From DLAJ01 sp964655525 (GTDB taxonomy: Bacteria > Bacillota > Clostridia > Lachnospirales > Lachnospiraceae), in the NCBI GenBank assembly GCA_964655525.1, contig CAZZNE010000001.1, positions 325,901 through 389,900 of the forward strand: a stretch of DNA of 64,000 nucleotides, written 5' to 3'. A model generated the notes under the pieces. The model searched no databases. It saw only the letters and a program-made list of their open reading frames with translations, and had not been told where the DNA came from. This document shows positions 32,590 through 42,481 of the stretch, one piece after another. The translations under genes and the position numbers were made by a program. Each line of letters opens with the position of its first letter. The stretch's first letter is position 1.

Positions 32590-33897
32590 ATGGGAAATGT
32601 TGTGGATTTAAACAACCAGCCGATTAAGCCGGATCGGGAAGTTGCGGTATCGGTGGAAGATGTCACAAAAATATATAAGCTGTATGACCGGAACCGCGAC
32701 CGCATGAAGGAAGCGTTGGGGCTTACGAGGAAAAAGCTGCACCGCGAGCATTTTGCCTTAAACGGTGTGAGCATAAAAATTTATCAGGGAGAGACGGTCG
32801 GTATCATCGGCACGAACGGTTCCGGGAAATCGACGCTCTTAAAGATCATTACGGGCGTGCTCAATCCGAGCGGCGGAAGCGTGACGGTCAACGGGCGTAT
32901 TTCGGCGCTCTTAGAGCTCGGTGCCGGTTTTAACATGGAATATACGGGGATTGAGAATATCTACTTGAATGGTACGATGATGGGATTTTCGAATGCGGAG
33001 ATCGAGGAGCGCATGCAGGGAATTCTGGAGTTTGCCGATATTGGCGATTTTATAAACCAGCCCGTTAAAACGTATTCCTCCGGCATGTTTGTGCGCCTTG
33101 CGTTTGCCGTGGCGATCAACATTGACCCGGAAATCCTCATTGTCGATGAGGCGCTTTCAGTCGGAGACGTGTTTTTTCAATCGAAATGCTATCATAAATT
33201 TGAAGAATTTAAGAAAATGGGAAAGACAATCCTTTTTGTCAGTCATGACCTAAGCAGTATCGCAAAATACTGTGACCGCGTCGTTTTGATCGACAGGGGT
33301 ATCAAGCTTGGGGAAGGCACGCCGAGACAGATGATCGACGATTACAAGCGCGTGCTGGTCGGACAATATGAGATGAACGAGGAGAAAGCGAATGAGTCTG
33401 TGTCTGCGGGTGAGAATCCGGAACTCTTAGAATACGGCACGAAGCAGGCGCAGATCACGGAGTTTTATATTACGGACGATCAGGGCAAGCGTGCGACGGC
33501 AGTCATTAAAGGAACGGAATTTCAGATTCATATGCGGGCGGATTTCTATGAGGATTTACCTGCGCCTATTTTTGCGTTTTCTTTTAAGAATATCAAGGGA
33601 ACGGAGATCACGGGAACGAACACGATGTTTGAGAAAGCGTTTTTAGAGCCGGTCAAAGCAGGGGATACGAAAGAAGTCGTGTTCACGCAGAAAATGTCGC
33701 TGCAGGGGGGCGAATACCTGCTCTCCCTCGGCTTAACGGGATATGAGAAAGACGATTTTCAGGTGTATCACAGACTGTATGATGTGCTGAATGTCACGGT
33801 CATATCGGATAAAAACACAGTCGGGTTTTATGATATGGACTCGGTCGTGACTTTGGTCGGCGAGAGCGCGAAGGAACGGACCGGGATCAGCGGCTGA
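32590..33897 (+). CDS. wzt: ABC exporter ATPase with C-terminal glycan-binding domain (Wzt)
   Basis: A 435-residue ATPase. Residues about 15-265 are a TagH/Wzt nucleotide-binding domain with Walker A GTNGSGKST, LLELGAGFNMEYTG, signature YSSGMFVRLAFA and Walker B EILIVDEALSVGD. Residues about 295-430 form a beta-rich Wzt C-terminal domain, which in known systems recognises the capped non-reducing end of the glycan before export. ATG 32590 follows GAAAGGGATAG; an upstream in-frame extension is not credible. The next gene encodes a WbdD-like methyltransferase, the class of enzyme that makes such caps. Confidence 0.93.
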   Translation: MGNVVDLNNQPIKPDREVAVSVEDVTKIYKLYDRNRDRMKEALGLTRKKLHREHFALNGVSIKIYQGETVGIIGTNGSGKSTLLKIITGVLNPSGGSVTVNGRISALLELGAGFNMEYTGIENIYLNGTMMGFSNAEIEERMQGILEFADIGDFINQPVKTYSSGMFVRLAFAVAINIDPEILIVDEALSVGDVFFQSKCYHKFEEFKKMGKTILFVSHDLSSIAKYCDRVVLIDRGIKLGEGTPRQMIDDYKRVLVGQYEMNEEKANESVSAGENPELLEYGTKQAQITEFYITDDQGKRATAVIKGTEFQIHMRADFYEDLPAPIFAFSFKNIKGTEITGTNTMFEKAFLEPVKAGDTKEVVFTQKMSLQGGEYLLSLGLTGYEKDDFQVYHRLYDVLNVTVISDKNTVGFYDMDSVVTLVGESAKERTGISG

Positions 33898-33932
33898 GCC
33901 GGAGAATGCAGGCAATAAGGACGGAAACGGAT

Positions 33933-36116
33933 ATGACAGAACAGATCGGAAACGTAACATTGGATGAGACTTATTACGGCGGGACGGATCTCTATTGCGA
34001 CGGTGAAGTGGAGGATACCCTGCTTGCGATCGCGCGCGATCACTCGGAGGAGGAGTTTGTGCGCATCATTGAGGAGCAGAAAAGCTGGCCGGTATTGTAT
34101 CATCTTTCCTACTTTCGGGAGAATATTGTAAGCTGGCTTCCAATCACCCGCGACAGTAAGGTTTTGGAGATCGGCGCAGGCTGCGGCGCCATCACGGGCG
34201 CACTTTCTAAGCGTGCGGGCAGCGTGACCTGTGTAGATCTTTCGAAAAAAAGAAGCATGATTAATGCGTACCGTCATCGGGAATCCGGAAATATCACGAT
34301 CAAGATCGGCAATTTCAAGGATATTGAGCCGAGTCTTGACACTGACTATGATTTTGTGCTGCTGATCGGTGTGTTTGAATACGGGCAGGGTTATATCGAT
34401 ACGGACACGCCCTATGAGGATTTTTTGAAGATCGTCCGCAGGCATTGCGCGCCGCAGGGCAGGATCGTCATTGCGATCGAAAATCAATACGGTCTCAAAT
34501 ATTTCGCGGGCTGTAAGGAAGACCATGTCGGGGATTATTTTACCGGACTGGAGGATTATCCGGCGGGAGGAGGCGTCCGCACGTTTGGGCGGGATGGACT
34601 CATCCGGATCATGGAGCGCTGTGGGATTGACAAGTATCATTTTTATTATCCGTATCCGGATTATAAATTTATGACGACGCTGTACTCTGACGCTTATCTG
34701 CCGCGTGTCGGAGAGTTGACGAATAATATGCGCAATTTCGACAGGGAACGCATAGTGCTCTTTGATGAAAAGAACGTATACGATGGGCTCATACGCGAGG
34801 GCAGATACGCGGAGTTCGCCAATTCTTTTTTGGTTGTGATCGGGGAGCCGACGGAGCAGATTTATGTGAAATATTCCAATGACCGGGCGCAGCAGTATGC
34901 GATCCGCACGGATATTTGTGTATCGGACGGCGTTCGATATGTGGAGAAGCGCCCCGATACGTCTAAGGCACAGGCACATATCCAAAAGCTGTTAGAGAAC
35001 TATGGAAAGCTGTGCGAAAAATACGAGGGAAGCGGACTTTCCATCAATACCTGCGAGGCGGCGGGGGACGCCGTGCGTTTTGCCTATGTGGAGGGCGGGA
35101 CGTTAGAGGAGGCGCTGGACGAATGTCTGTACCGGAACGACGAGGAAGGGTTTCTTGCGCTGCTTGCGCGCTATGAGGAGATCGCGGCGTATCATGAGGA
35201 TATGCCTGTCAGCGACCATGATCTGATCTTTGCGAATATACTGATCGGTAAGAAGGATGGCGGTGCGGCGGCAGAGCAAAGCGAGGCCGCTGTGCCGAAG
35301 GGGTGGAGTAGTAAACTCCGTGCGCCGTGGACGTTGATCGATTATGAATGGACGTTTTCGGAGGCGGAGGACGGCGCGGCGCTTACGAAGCGCGCGATGT
35401 TCGTTTATGCATCCGGTCCGGAGATCAGGCGGCGGTGGCTGTTTACGCATGGGATCGCGCAGCGTTACGGTATTGCGCCGGAAACTCTGTCGTGCCTGCA
35501 AAGTGAGGAGAATAAGTTTCAGCAGCGCGTGATGCTCGGACAGCGGTCGATGGCGCAGCTCTATGAGCAGATGGGACAGCCTGTCATGTCGGTGAAGGAG
35601 CTCGTGCGTGCCGAACAGGAGATGGAACAGCTTCGCAAATTTCAGGTGTATGTCGATACGGGAAACGGGTTTTCGGAGGAGCAGTCCTTTTTTATGCCGA
35701 ATGTCTATCGGGGCAGAAGCCGCGTGAGCGTAAGGATTCCGTTTGGAAAAGAGGTGCGGGCGCTTCGCCTTGATCCGGCGCTTGTTCCGTGCATGCTTTA
35801 TGGTGTGAAGCTCTGTGTCAACGGCAGATGCGTCTATGAGCAGACAACGGGATTGAAGGGGGCGTCTGCGGCGACGGACTGTGCGATTTCCACGAACGGG
35901 GTTCAGGCGGCGGGCGGCGCAATGGTATTTACCACAAACGATCCGAATCTGACCGTCAACATAAGCAGTATGGAGCTGTCAGGTGAAAATGAGCTGACAA
36001 TGGAAGCAGGAATTATTTTTTTGACGGATGAGGCGGCAAAGAGCCTGTATCCGGAGGTTCCTGCGTCTGTGCAACAGCAGGAGAGGGAAAAGCGCAAAGC
36101 ATTTTGGAAACGCTGA
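33933..36116 (+). CDS. SAM methyltransferase with kinase-like region, WbdD-like
   Basis: About 727 residues. A class I methyltransferase domain near residues 50-230 contains VLEIGAGCGAITGAL and VTCVDLS. A middle region (about 320-480) has VSDHDLIFANILIG near residue 427 and LIDYEWTF near 469, which look like the catalytic D...N loop and metal-binding D of aminoglycoside-phosphotransferase-like kinases. The C-terminal 150 residues are unassigned and end in a charged helix. WbdD of E. coli O9a joins methyltransferase and kinase to cap O-antigen and sits with Wzm/Wzt, so chain-end modification is inferred. An ATG at 33906 is also possible. Confidence 0.72.
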   Translation: MTEQIGNVTLDETYYGGTDLYCDGEVEDTLLAIARDHSEEEFVRIIEEQKSWPVLYHLSYFRENIVSWLPITRDSKVLEIGAGCGAITGALSKRAGSVTCVDLSKKRSMINAYRHRESGNITIKIGNFKDIEPSLDTDYDFVLLIGVFEYGQGYIDTDTPYEDFLKIVRRHCAPQGRIVIAIENQYGLKYFAGCKEDHVGDYFTGLEDYPAGGGVRTFGRDGLIRIMERCGIDKYHFYYPYPDYKFMTTLYSDAYLPRVGELTNNMRNFDRERIVLFDEKNVYDGLIREGRYAEFANSFLVVIGEPTEQIYVKYSNDRAQQYAIRTDICVSDGVRYVEKRPDTSKAQAHIQKLLENYGKLCEKYEGSGLSINTCEAAGDAVRFAYVEGGTLEEALDECLYRNDEEGFLALLARYEEIAAYHEDMPVSDHDLIFANILIGKKDGGAAAEQSEAAVPKGWSSKLRAPWTLIDYEWTFSEAEDGAALTKRAMFVYASGPEIRRRWLFTHGIAQRYGIAPETLSCLQSEENKFQQRVMLGQRSMAQLYEQMGQPVMSVKELVRAEQEMEQLRKFQVYVDTGNGFSEEQSFFMPNVYRGRSRVSVRIPFGKEVRALRLDPALVPCMLYGVKLCVNGRCVYEQTTGLKGASAATDCAISTNGVQAAGGAMVFTTNDPNLTVNISSMELSGENELTMEAGIIFLTDEAAKSLYPEVPASVQQQEREKRKAFWKR

Positions 36117-36143
36117 TAATTAAAGAGAAAAGAGAACATAGAA

Positions 36144-38282
36144 ATGCCGGGAAATATAAAGCAGACAATTCAAGAGATTAAGATCAGGCAATGTAAAAAG
36201 GAGCATGATAAAGAAGTAGAGAGGCAGTCGGACCGCTATTCCCAATGGATTCTATCGGAAGAACCGAAGCAAAATGACGAGCTGTATCTAAGCGAGCCGG
36301 TCGGCGATATGGCGGCTTTGCCGGGGATGCAGCCTGCTGCCGCGAAGGGAAAACAAAAAAGCGTGGTGGTCGGTTTTGACGAGCTTGCCGCAAGTGCGCG
36401 TCCGCTTACGGAAGTGAAGCAGCCTATCGTGATCCTTGCGGATACACAGGCGGGCGTTCTTTCCGCGCGCGCGCAATCACGCGTTACTGCGCTGTTTGCG
36501 GCGCATCCGGACTGGGATATGATCTATGGGGATGAAGATTATTGTTTTGCAAAGCAGCGCTTCGCCCCGTGGATGAAGCCGGATTTTTCGCCGGATACGC
36601 TGTTATCGTTCCCCTATTTCGGCGGGTTTGCAGCATTTCGCCTCACATCCTATGAGGATGTGTTATGGCTCGACGACGCGTCGGGAAAGGTCAGAATCTA
36701 TGACTTTTTGCTGAAATGCAGCGAGCGGGAAAAAAAGATCGTGCATGTGCCGGAGGTGTTCTTTCACAGATCGGCGACCAGGGAGCAGTATCTGTCGTAT
36801 CAGGCGCTCGATCGGAGTGACCAGCGCATTTTGACTGCGGATGACTGTATGCCGTGGGCGCTTCCGTGGGAGGATCAGGACGATTACCGTGAGATCCGTT
36901 TACAGGCGATGAAACGGCGTGGTCATGCGGGCGAGCTTGTGCCGGATGCTTTCGGGATCCTGCAGCCTGTTTATGAGATTAAGGACAATGCGGCGGGGAA
37001 AAAACCGCTTGTATCCATAATCATACCGTCAAAAGATAATGTCGATGTGCTGGAGCGCTGCATCCGTTCCGTGCGGACGCATGAAGCGTATCCACATTAT
37101 GAGATTTTGGTGGTCGATAACGGCAGCGCCGGGGCGGTTCGCACACGGCTGATGAACCTTGCGCGGCAGTTTGCGTTTTCCTACTATTATGAGCCGATGG
37201 AATTTAATTTTTCACAGATGATCAACCTTGGCGTGTCGAAGGCGCAGGGGGACTATCTGCTCCTGTTAAACGACGACTGCGAGGTCACGCAGGATGACTG
37301 GCTGCTTAAGATGCTCGGGCAGGCGCAGCTTCCGCATGTCGGTGCGGTGGGAGCGAAGCTCTTATATCCCGATTCCGATCTGATCCAGCATGTGGGTGTG
37401 ACAAATCTGACGGCAGGACCTGCGCACAAATTACAGCGCAATTCAGATTCTCACAGCTATTATTACGGGCGGAATCGTTTTTGTTATGATTCTATCGGCG
37501 TCACGGCGGCGTGTATGATGGTCGCGCGCGATAAGTTTGCAGCGGTGGGCGGCTTTGACGAGGGACTGCGCGTTGCGTTCAACGATGTGGATTTCTGTTT
37601 TAGGCTCTTGGAGCGCGGGCTGTATCAGGTCATGCGAAACGACGTCATGCTCTATCATCATGAGTCTTTGAGCCGTGGAGATGATCTTTTAACAGAAGAA
37701 AAAACAAATCGTCTGATGCAGGAGCGCGACCTGCTCTATGAAAGGCATCCGCAATTCATAGCGCGCGATCCCTTTTACAGCGTGAATCTGCTTGGCGGTG
37801 TGATTGATTATCTGGTCAATTATCAGTATGAGTATGACAAAATCGGCTGTCAAACAGGGCTGATGGAAGGAGCGGTCGAGGTGCAGCCGGAATGGTATAA
37901 CGAGTGCCTGACTGTCATGGTGGACCGCGCGGTCAAAAAGGACATGATGGACGTTCTGACGAAGCAGACGGTCTATCAGATCGAAGGCTGGGCCTATGTG
38001 CTTGGGCAGGACAACTGCCGTTATACGATGAGTATTCTTTTGAAAAAAGAGGATGGCACGTTCATTGAGGCGGAGACGCTCAGGCGTTATCGCCCCGATG
38101 CGGTCAAAATCCTTCCTGAGCAGAAAAACATAGAGCTTTCGGGATTTGTGGCGCGTCTGCCGCTTGGCGTGCTGCCGAATGGCGATTATCCTGTTTACCT
38201 GCTTTGCAGGGATCAGTGTTCGAGGCAGCGGCTGTTGCGGGATACAGGTTCGGTGCTGAAGATAGATGAGGATGGAAAGTGA
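36144..38282 (+). CDS. Large glycosyltransferase family 2 protein with a degenerate first domain
   Basis: A 712-residue protein. Residues about 85-235 match only the later part of a GT2 domain (MIYGDEDYCF, PWMKPDFSPDTLL, KIVHVPEVFFHR); the nucleotide-binding start is missing. A full GT2 domain begins near residue 289 (VSIIIPSKDN) with LLLLNDDCEV, GAKLLYPDSDLIQHVG and FDEGLRVAFNDVDFC, like rhamnosyltransferases. A C-terminal beta-rich part of about 120 residues is unassigned. It probably adds sugars in the cytoplasm and shares its general design with the protein encoded at 38503. Confidence 0.85.
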   Translation: MPGNIKQTIQEIKIRQCKKEHDKEVERQSDRYSQWILSEEPKQNDELYLSEPVGDMAALPGMQPAAAKGKQKSVVVGFDELAASARPLTEVKQPIVILADTQAGVLSARAQSRVTALFAAHPDWDMIYGDEDYCFAKQRFAPWMKPDFSPDTLLSFPYFGGFAAFRLTSYEDVLWLDDASGKVRIYDFLLKCSEREKKIVHVPEVFFHRSATREQYLSYQALDRSDQRILTADDCMPWALPWEDQDDYREIRLQAMKRRGHAGELVPDAFGILQPVYEIKDNAAGKKPLVSIIIPSKDNVDVLERCIRSVRTHEAYPHYEILVVDNGSAGAVRTRLMNLARQFAFSYYYEPMEFNFSQMINLGVSKAQGDYLLLLNDDCEVTQDDWLLKMLGQAQLPHVGAVGAKLLYPDSDLIQHVGVTNLTAGPAHKLQRNSDSHSYYYGRNRFCYDSIGVTAACMMVARDKFAAVGGFDEGLRVAFNDVDFCFRLLERGLYQVMRNDVMLYHHESLSRGDDLLTEEKTNRLMQERDLLYERHPQFIARDPFYSVNLLGGVIDYLVNYQYEYDKIGCQTGLMEGAVEVQPEWYNECLTVMVDRAVKKDMMDVLTKQTVYQIEGWAYVLGQDNCRYTMSILLKKEDGTFIEAETLRRYRPDAVKILPEQKNIELSGFVARLPLGVLPNGDYPVYLLCRDQCSRQRLLRDTGSVLKIDEDGK

Positions 38283-38307
38283 AATGTCATAATGGGTGTT
38301 GAGTTAT

Positions 38308-38436
38308 GCAACCGATACAATCCAACGCGGGCACGCTTGCGCTGCAATTCGACCGTAACGGTACGTAACATGCGAAAATACCGCATGTAAGTACCGACGC
38401 TCTCATAACACCTGCTGATGGATTTGTATCGTTTGC
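38308..38436. repeat. Structured dispersed element, copy B
   Basis: Arms GCAACCGATACAATCCA (38308-38324) and TGGATTTGTATCGTTTGC (38419-38436) pair with small bulges. Within are GGTAC/GTACC and an apical ACATGCG/CGCATGT hairpin. The core matches copy A (15172-15377), but the arm sequences differ while pairing is kept. It lies between two GT2 genes transcribed in the same direction. Confidence 0.7.
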
Positions 38437-38502
38437 ACCATCATAAACAATAGGAATGACGCTTCGCTTTCATCAATAAAACAAATTGTAACGGAGAAAA
38501 AT

Positions 38503-40533
38503 ATGTCTGACAGGCAACAAGAGGAGCTGCTTTCCTATTATCAGGCGGCTTACGAAAAAGAAAAAATGAAAAACGCGCAGCTTTCGGGGCGGCTCGCGGA
38601 TGCGCAGAGCCGTGCCGACGATCTGCAGTATAAGCTCGATCATATCAAGAACAACCCGCTTTGGAAGGCAACATTTCCGGTGCGCGGGCTGATCCATGTG
38701 CTCATCCGCACAAAAGACCGGATCAAGCGTTACGGCAATCCGAAGGGGCTGATGCGCAAGATCCGAAACAAGATGCAGGAGAAACGGGCGATCGCACGCT
38801 ACGGGACGAAAAGCTTTCCCTCCAAGGAGGAGAGAGCGGAGTTGAAGCGCACGAATTTTCCCCAAAACGTCAAGTTTTCGATTTTGGTACCGCTGTGGAA
38901 TACGCCGGAGAAGTTTTTGCGCGAGATGATCGAATCCGTGCAGTGGCAGGTGTATGAGAACTGGGAGCTCTGCCTTGCCGACGGCTCAGATGAGGCGCAC
39001 GCCTATGTCGGCGAGATCGTGGCAAAGTATATGCAGTCGGATGCGCGTATCCGCTATCAGAAGCTTTCTGAAAATAAGGGGATCGCGGGCAACACGAACG
39101 AATGCTGCGCAATGGCGACGGGAGAGTATATCGGCCTGTTCGATCATGACGACATTCTGCATCCGTGTGCGCTCTATGAGTATATGAAGGTGATCTGCGA
39201 AAAGGACGCGGATTATATTTATTGCGATGAGGCGACGTTCCACAAGGGAAATATTAACCGCATGATCACATTGCATTTTAAGTCGGACTATGCGGTGGAT
39301 ACGCTGCGCGCCAACAATTATATCTGCCATTTCAGCGTTTTTTCCAAAAAGCTGTTAGAGGGCGGGGAGCTGTTCCGTTCGCAGTTTGACGGCAGTCAGG
39401 ATCATGATATGATCCTGCGTCTGACGGATAAGGCGGAGCGCGTTGTGCATGTGCCGAAGCTGCTGTATTACTGGCGTTCCCACAAAGCAAGCGTGGCTTC
39501 CGACATCAGCGCGAAGCCCTATGCGATCGAGGGAGCGAAGGGCGCGGTGGCGGCGCACTTAAAATCGCATGGCTTTGAGGATTTTGAGATCCTATCGACA
39601 CGCGCTTTTGAGACAATCTTTCGCATCAAATACGCGTTGACGGCACGTCCGCTCATTTCGATTCTGATCCCCAATAAGGATCATGTCTCGGACTTAAGCC
39701 GATGCATCGAGTCGATCTTAGACAAATCGACCTATGACAATTACGAGATCATCGTCATTGAAAATAACAGTACGACAAAGGAGATTCGGGATTATTACAA
39801 CGAGATCGCCAAGCATCCGAACATCCGGGTTGAGACGTATGAGGGAGAATTTAATTACTCCAAGATCAACAACTTCGGCGCGTCGAAGGCGAAAGGCGAC
39901 TATCTTCTTTTGCTGAACAACGATACGCAGGTCATTACGCTTGACTGGATGGAGGAGCTGTTGATGTATGCGCAGCGCGACGATGTGGCGTGTGTGGGAG
40001 CGAAGCTTTACTATGAGGATTACACGATCCAGCACGCGGGTATCGTCATCGGACTCGGCGCGCACCGCACTGCGGGGCATACGCATTATAAAGTCAACAA
40101 AGAAAACCTGGGATATATGGGAAAACTCTGCTATGCGCAGGACGTCAGCGCCGTGACAGGCGCCTGCCTCATGGTGAAAAAATCATTGTTTGACAAGGTG
40201 GGCGGTTTGGACGAGCAGTTTGCGGTTGCGTTAAACGACGTAGATTTCTGCCTGCGCATGCGCGAGCTCGGATATCTGAACGTCTTCACGCCGTTTGCGG
40301 AGCTGTTTCACTACGAATCCGTTTCGCGCGGGTCGGACGTTTCCAAGAGCGCTTCCAAGGGAAGCACGAAGGAGGCTGTCAAAGAAGCAGATGCGGCAGA
40401 CGCAAAAAGGGCGTCGCGCTACAACGACGAGGCGGCGCGCTTTAGGGAGAAATGGAAAGAAGCCCTCGCGGCGGGTGACCCCTACTTTAATCCAAATTTC
40501 TCTTTAGATAATTCGGATTATGTGTTATACTAA
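38503..40533 (+). CDS. Tandem two-domain glycosyltransferase family 2 protein
   Basis: A 676-residue protein. Residues about 5-50 form a probable coiled coil. The first GT2 domain begins near residue 125 (FSILVPLWNTPEKFL; GLFDHDDILHP; YIYCDEATF; RVVHVPKLLYYWRSH). The second begins near residue 386 (ISILIPNKDHVSDL; LLLNNDTQVI; GGLDEQFAVALNDVDFCLR). Such tandem GT2 proteins often add two successive sugars, frequently rhamnose, to a growing chain. Both domains look intact. A charged Lys/Ala/Glu-rich stretch precedes the C-terminus. Confidence 0.88.
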   Translation: MSDRQQEELLSYYQAAYEKEKMKNAQLSGRLADAQSRADDLQYKLDHIKNNPLWKATFPVRGLIHVLIRTKDRIKRYGNPKGLMRKIRNKMQEKRAIARYGTKSFPSKEERAELKRTNFPQNVKFSILVPLWNTPEKFLREMIESVQWQVYENWELCLADGSDEAHAYVGEIVAKYMQSDARIRYQKLSENKGIAGNTNECCAMATGEYIGLFDHDDILHPCALYEYMKVICEKDADYIYCDEATFHKGNINRMITLHFKSDYAVDTLRANNYICHFSVFSKKLLEGGELFRSQFDGSQDHDMILRLTDKAERVVHVPKLLYYWRSHKASVASDISAKPYAIEGAKGAVAAHLKSHGFEDFEILSTRAFETIFRIKYALTARPLISILIPNKDHVSDLSRCIESILDKSTYDNYEIIVIENNSTTKEIRDYYNEIAKHPNIRVETYEGEFNYSKINNFGASKAKGDYLLLLNNDTQVITLDWMEELLMYAQRDDVACVGAKLYYEDYTIQHAGIVIGLGAHRTAGHTHYKVNKENLGYMGKLCYAQDVSAVTGACLMVKKSLFDKVGGLDEQFAVALNDVDFCLRMRELGYLNVFTPFAELFHYESVSRGSDVSKSASKGSTKEAVKEADAADAKRASRYNDEAARFREKWKEALAAGDPYFNPNFSLDNSDYVLY

Positions 40534-40651
40534 GCAATGCGGGAGCAAGGCGGCGTTGGACGAATATGAAGAAATGCAGAAAAATCCGAATAAATACAAG
40601 CGTTACGGGTCTTTTGATGAAATTTTAGATGAGGTACTTGGCGATGCTTGA
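40520..40651 (+). pseudogene. Remnant of a RelB/DinJ-type antitoxin C-terminus
   Basis: A short frame ends with LDEYEEMQKNPNKYKRYGSF followed by DEILDEVL, which resembles the last third of RelB/DinJ antitoxins. The ribbon-helix-helix N-terminus is absent, the frame runs back into the end of the GT2 gene, and no toxin gene follows. It is most likely a fragment left by gene loss; chance similarity remains possible given the length of about 40 residues. Confidence 0.4.
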
Positions 40652-40739
40652 ATTTTTATTCCGTACAGGAACACACTCTGACTTGTTTTGACAGGCATTA
40701 ATGTAAAGAAAGTAAAAATAAAAACAGGAGGGACGAGGA

Positions 40740-42467
40740 ATGGGTTACATGGAGCAGTATCAATTTTGGTGCGAGGATTCTTATTTTGACGCGGAGACAA
40801 AGGCGGAGCTTGTGGCGATCAAAGACAATGCCGCAGAGATTGAGGATCGTTTTTACAAGGAATTAGAGTTTGGAACGGGCGGACTGCGCGGCGTGATCGG
40901 CGCAGGAACGAACCGGATGAACATTTATACGGTGCGCAAGGCAACACAGGGCCTTGCAAACTATATCATCCAGAATAACGGACAGGACAAGGGGATTGCG
41001 ATCGCGTATGATTCCCGTTTCATGTCCCCCGAATTCGCAGATGAGGCGGCGCTCTGCATGGCAGCAAACGGCATCAAAGCGTATGTGTTTGAGTCGCTTC
41101 GCCCGACACCGGAGCTTTCATTTGCGCTCCGTACGCTTGGCTGTATTTCCGGCATTGTCATCACGGCGAGCCACAATCCGCCTGAATATAACGGCTATAA
41201 GGTATATTGGGAGGACGGCGCACAGATTACCGCACCGAAGGATAAGGAGATCATTGAAAAGGTCAAAGCGGTAACGGATTACCATACCGTAAAGACAATG
41301 GACAAGCAGGACGCAATGGCTGCCGGACTTTACAATGTCATCGGTAAGGAGATCGACGATGCGTACATGGTAGAGTTAAAGAAGCAGATCATTCATCCCG
41401 AGGTGATCAAAGAGGTTGCCGAGGATATTAAGATCGTGTATACGCCGCTGCACGGAACGGGCAACATTCCGGTGCGCAGAGTGCTTTCCGAGCTGGGCTT
41501 CAAACATGTTTACGTTGTTCCCGAGCAGGAAGATCCGGATCCGAAGTTTACGACGTTAGAGTACCCGAATCCGGAGGATCCCAAGGCGTTTGCGTTAGCA
41601 TTAAAGCTCGCAAAGGAAAAGGACGCGGATATCGTGCTTGCAACCGACCCGGATGCGGATCGTCTCGGCATTTACGCAAAGGACACAAAAACAGGGGAAT
41701 ATGTCTCCTTTACCGGCAATATGAGCGGCATGCTCATTGCGGAATATCTGTTAAGAGAACGCAAAGCGACCGGCACGATGCCGGAGAATCCGGCGCTTGT
41801 CACGACGATCGTGACGACCAATATGGCGCGGGCAATCGCTGAGGATTACGGATGCAGATTCGTGGAGGTCCTGACAGGCTTTAAGTTTATCGGCGAGCAG
41901 ATCAAGCTCTTTGAGCAGAGTGGCTCCAACAACTATGTATTCGGCTTAGAGGAGAGCTACGGCTGTCTTGCCGGAACCCACGCGAGGGATAAGGACGCCT
42001 GTGTTGCCGTTATGTGTCTCTGCGAGGTTGCCGCATGGTGCAAGAAGCAGGGCATTACCGTATGGGATCAGATGTTGAATATCTATGAGAAGTATGGATA
42101 CTATAAAGAGGGGCAGTATGCGATCACCTTAAAGGGTATCGACGGTTCCAAACAGATTGCGGCGATGATGGATGGCTTACGGCAGAATCCGCCGAAAGAG
42201 TTTGGCGGACTGAAGGTATTAAAGCTGCGTGATTATGTATTAGATCAGGTGACGGATATGGAGACGGGCGCGGTGACACCGACCGGACTTCCGAATTCCA
42301 ACGTACTCTACTTTGATCTGGAGAATGATTCCTGGTGCTGCGCGCGTCCGTCCGGTACGGAGCCGAAGATTAAATTCTACATGGGCGTAAAGGGTTCAAG
42401 CCTTGCGGATTCCGATGAGAAGCTTCAGGCGCTGACCGCAGCGGTAAAGGAAAAAATAGATAAATAA
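40740..42467 (+). CDS. pgcA: Alpha-phosphoglucomutase / phosphohexomutase
   Basis: A 575-residue enzyme of the alpha-D-phosphohexomutase superfamily. GTGGLRGVIGAGTNRMN opens the protein, ITASHNPPEYNGYK holds the phosphoserine (S144), DPDADRLGI is the metal-binding loop, and PSGTEPKIKFY binds phosphate. It interconverts glucose-6-phosphate and glucose-1-phosphate, feeding rfbA and UDP-glucose formation for ugd. A GGAGGGACGAGG site precedes the ATG. Two tandem hairpins follow the stop. Confidence 0.95.
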   Translation: MGYMEQYQFWCEDSYFDAETKAELVAIKDNAAEIEDRFYKELEFGTGGLRGVIGAGTNRMNIYTVRKATQGLANYIIQNNGQDKGIAIAYDSRFMSPEFADEAALCMAANGIKAYVFESLRPTPELSFALRTLGCISGIVITASHNPPEYNGYKVYWEDGAQITAPKDKEIIEKVKAVTDYHTVKTMDKQDAMAAGLYNVIGKEIDDAYMVELKKQIIHPEVIKEVAEDIKIVYTPLHGTGNIPVRRVLSELGFKHVYVVPEQEDPDPKFTTLEYPNPEDPKAFALALKLAKEKDADIVLATDPDADRLGIYAKDTKTGEYVSFTGNMSGMLIAEYLLRERKATGTMPENPALVTTIVTTNMARAIAEDYGCRFVEVLTGFKFIGEQIKLFEQSGSNNYVFGLEESYGCLAGTHARDKDACVAVMCLCEVAAWCKKQGITVWDQMLNIYEKYGYYKEGQYAITLKGIDGSKQIAAMMDGLRQNPPKEFGGLKVLKLRDYVLDQVTDMETGAVTPTGLPNSNVLYFDLENDSWCCARPSGTEPKIKFYMGVKGSSLADSDEKLQALTAAVKEKIDK

Positions 42468-42481
42468 CAAATGATATTTAT

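Noticed and set aside
33828..34985. Minus-strand open frame of 385 codons opposite wzt and the methyltransferase gene
   Set aside because: It spans parts of two clear plus-strand genes, has no domain and no start signal.
40740..40740. IS element or transposase near the structured repeats
   Set aside because: No transposase frame, terminal repeats with target duplications or IS fragments were seen anywhere in the window.
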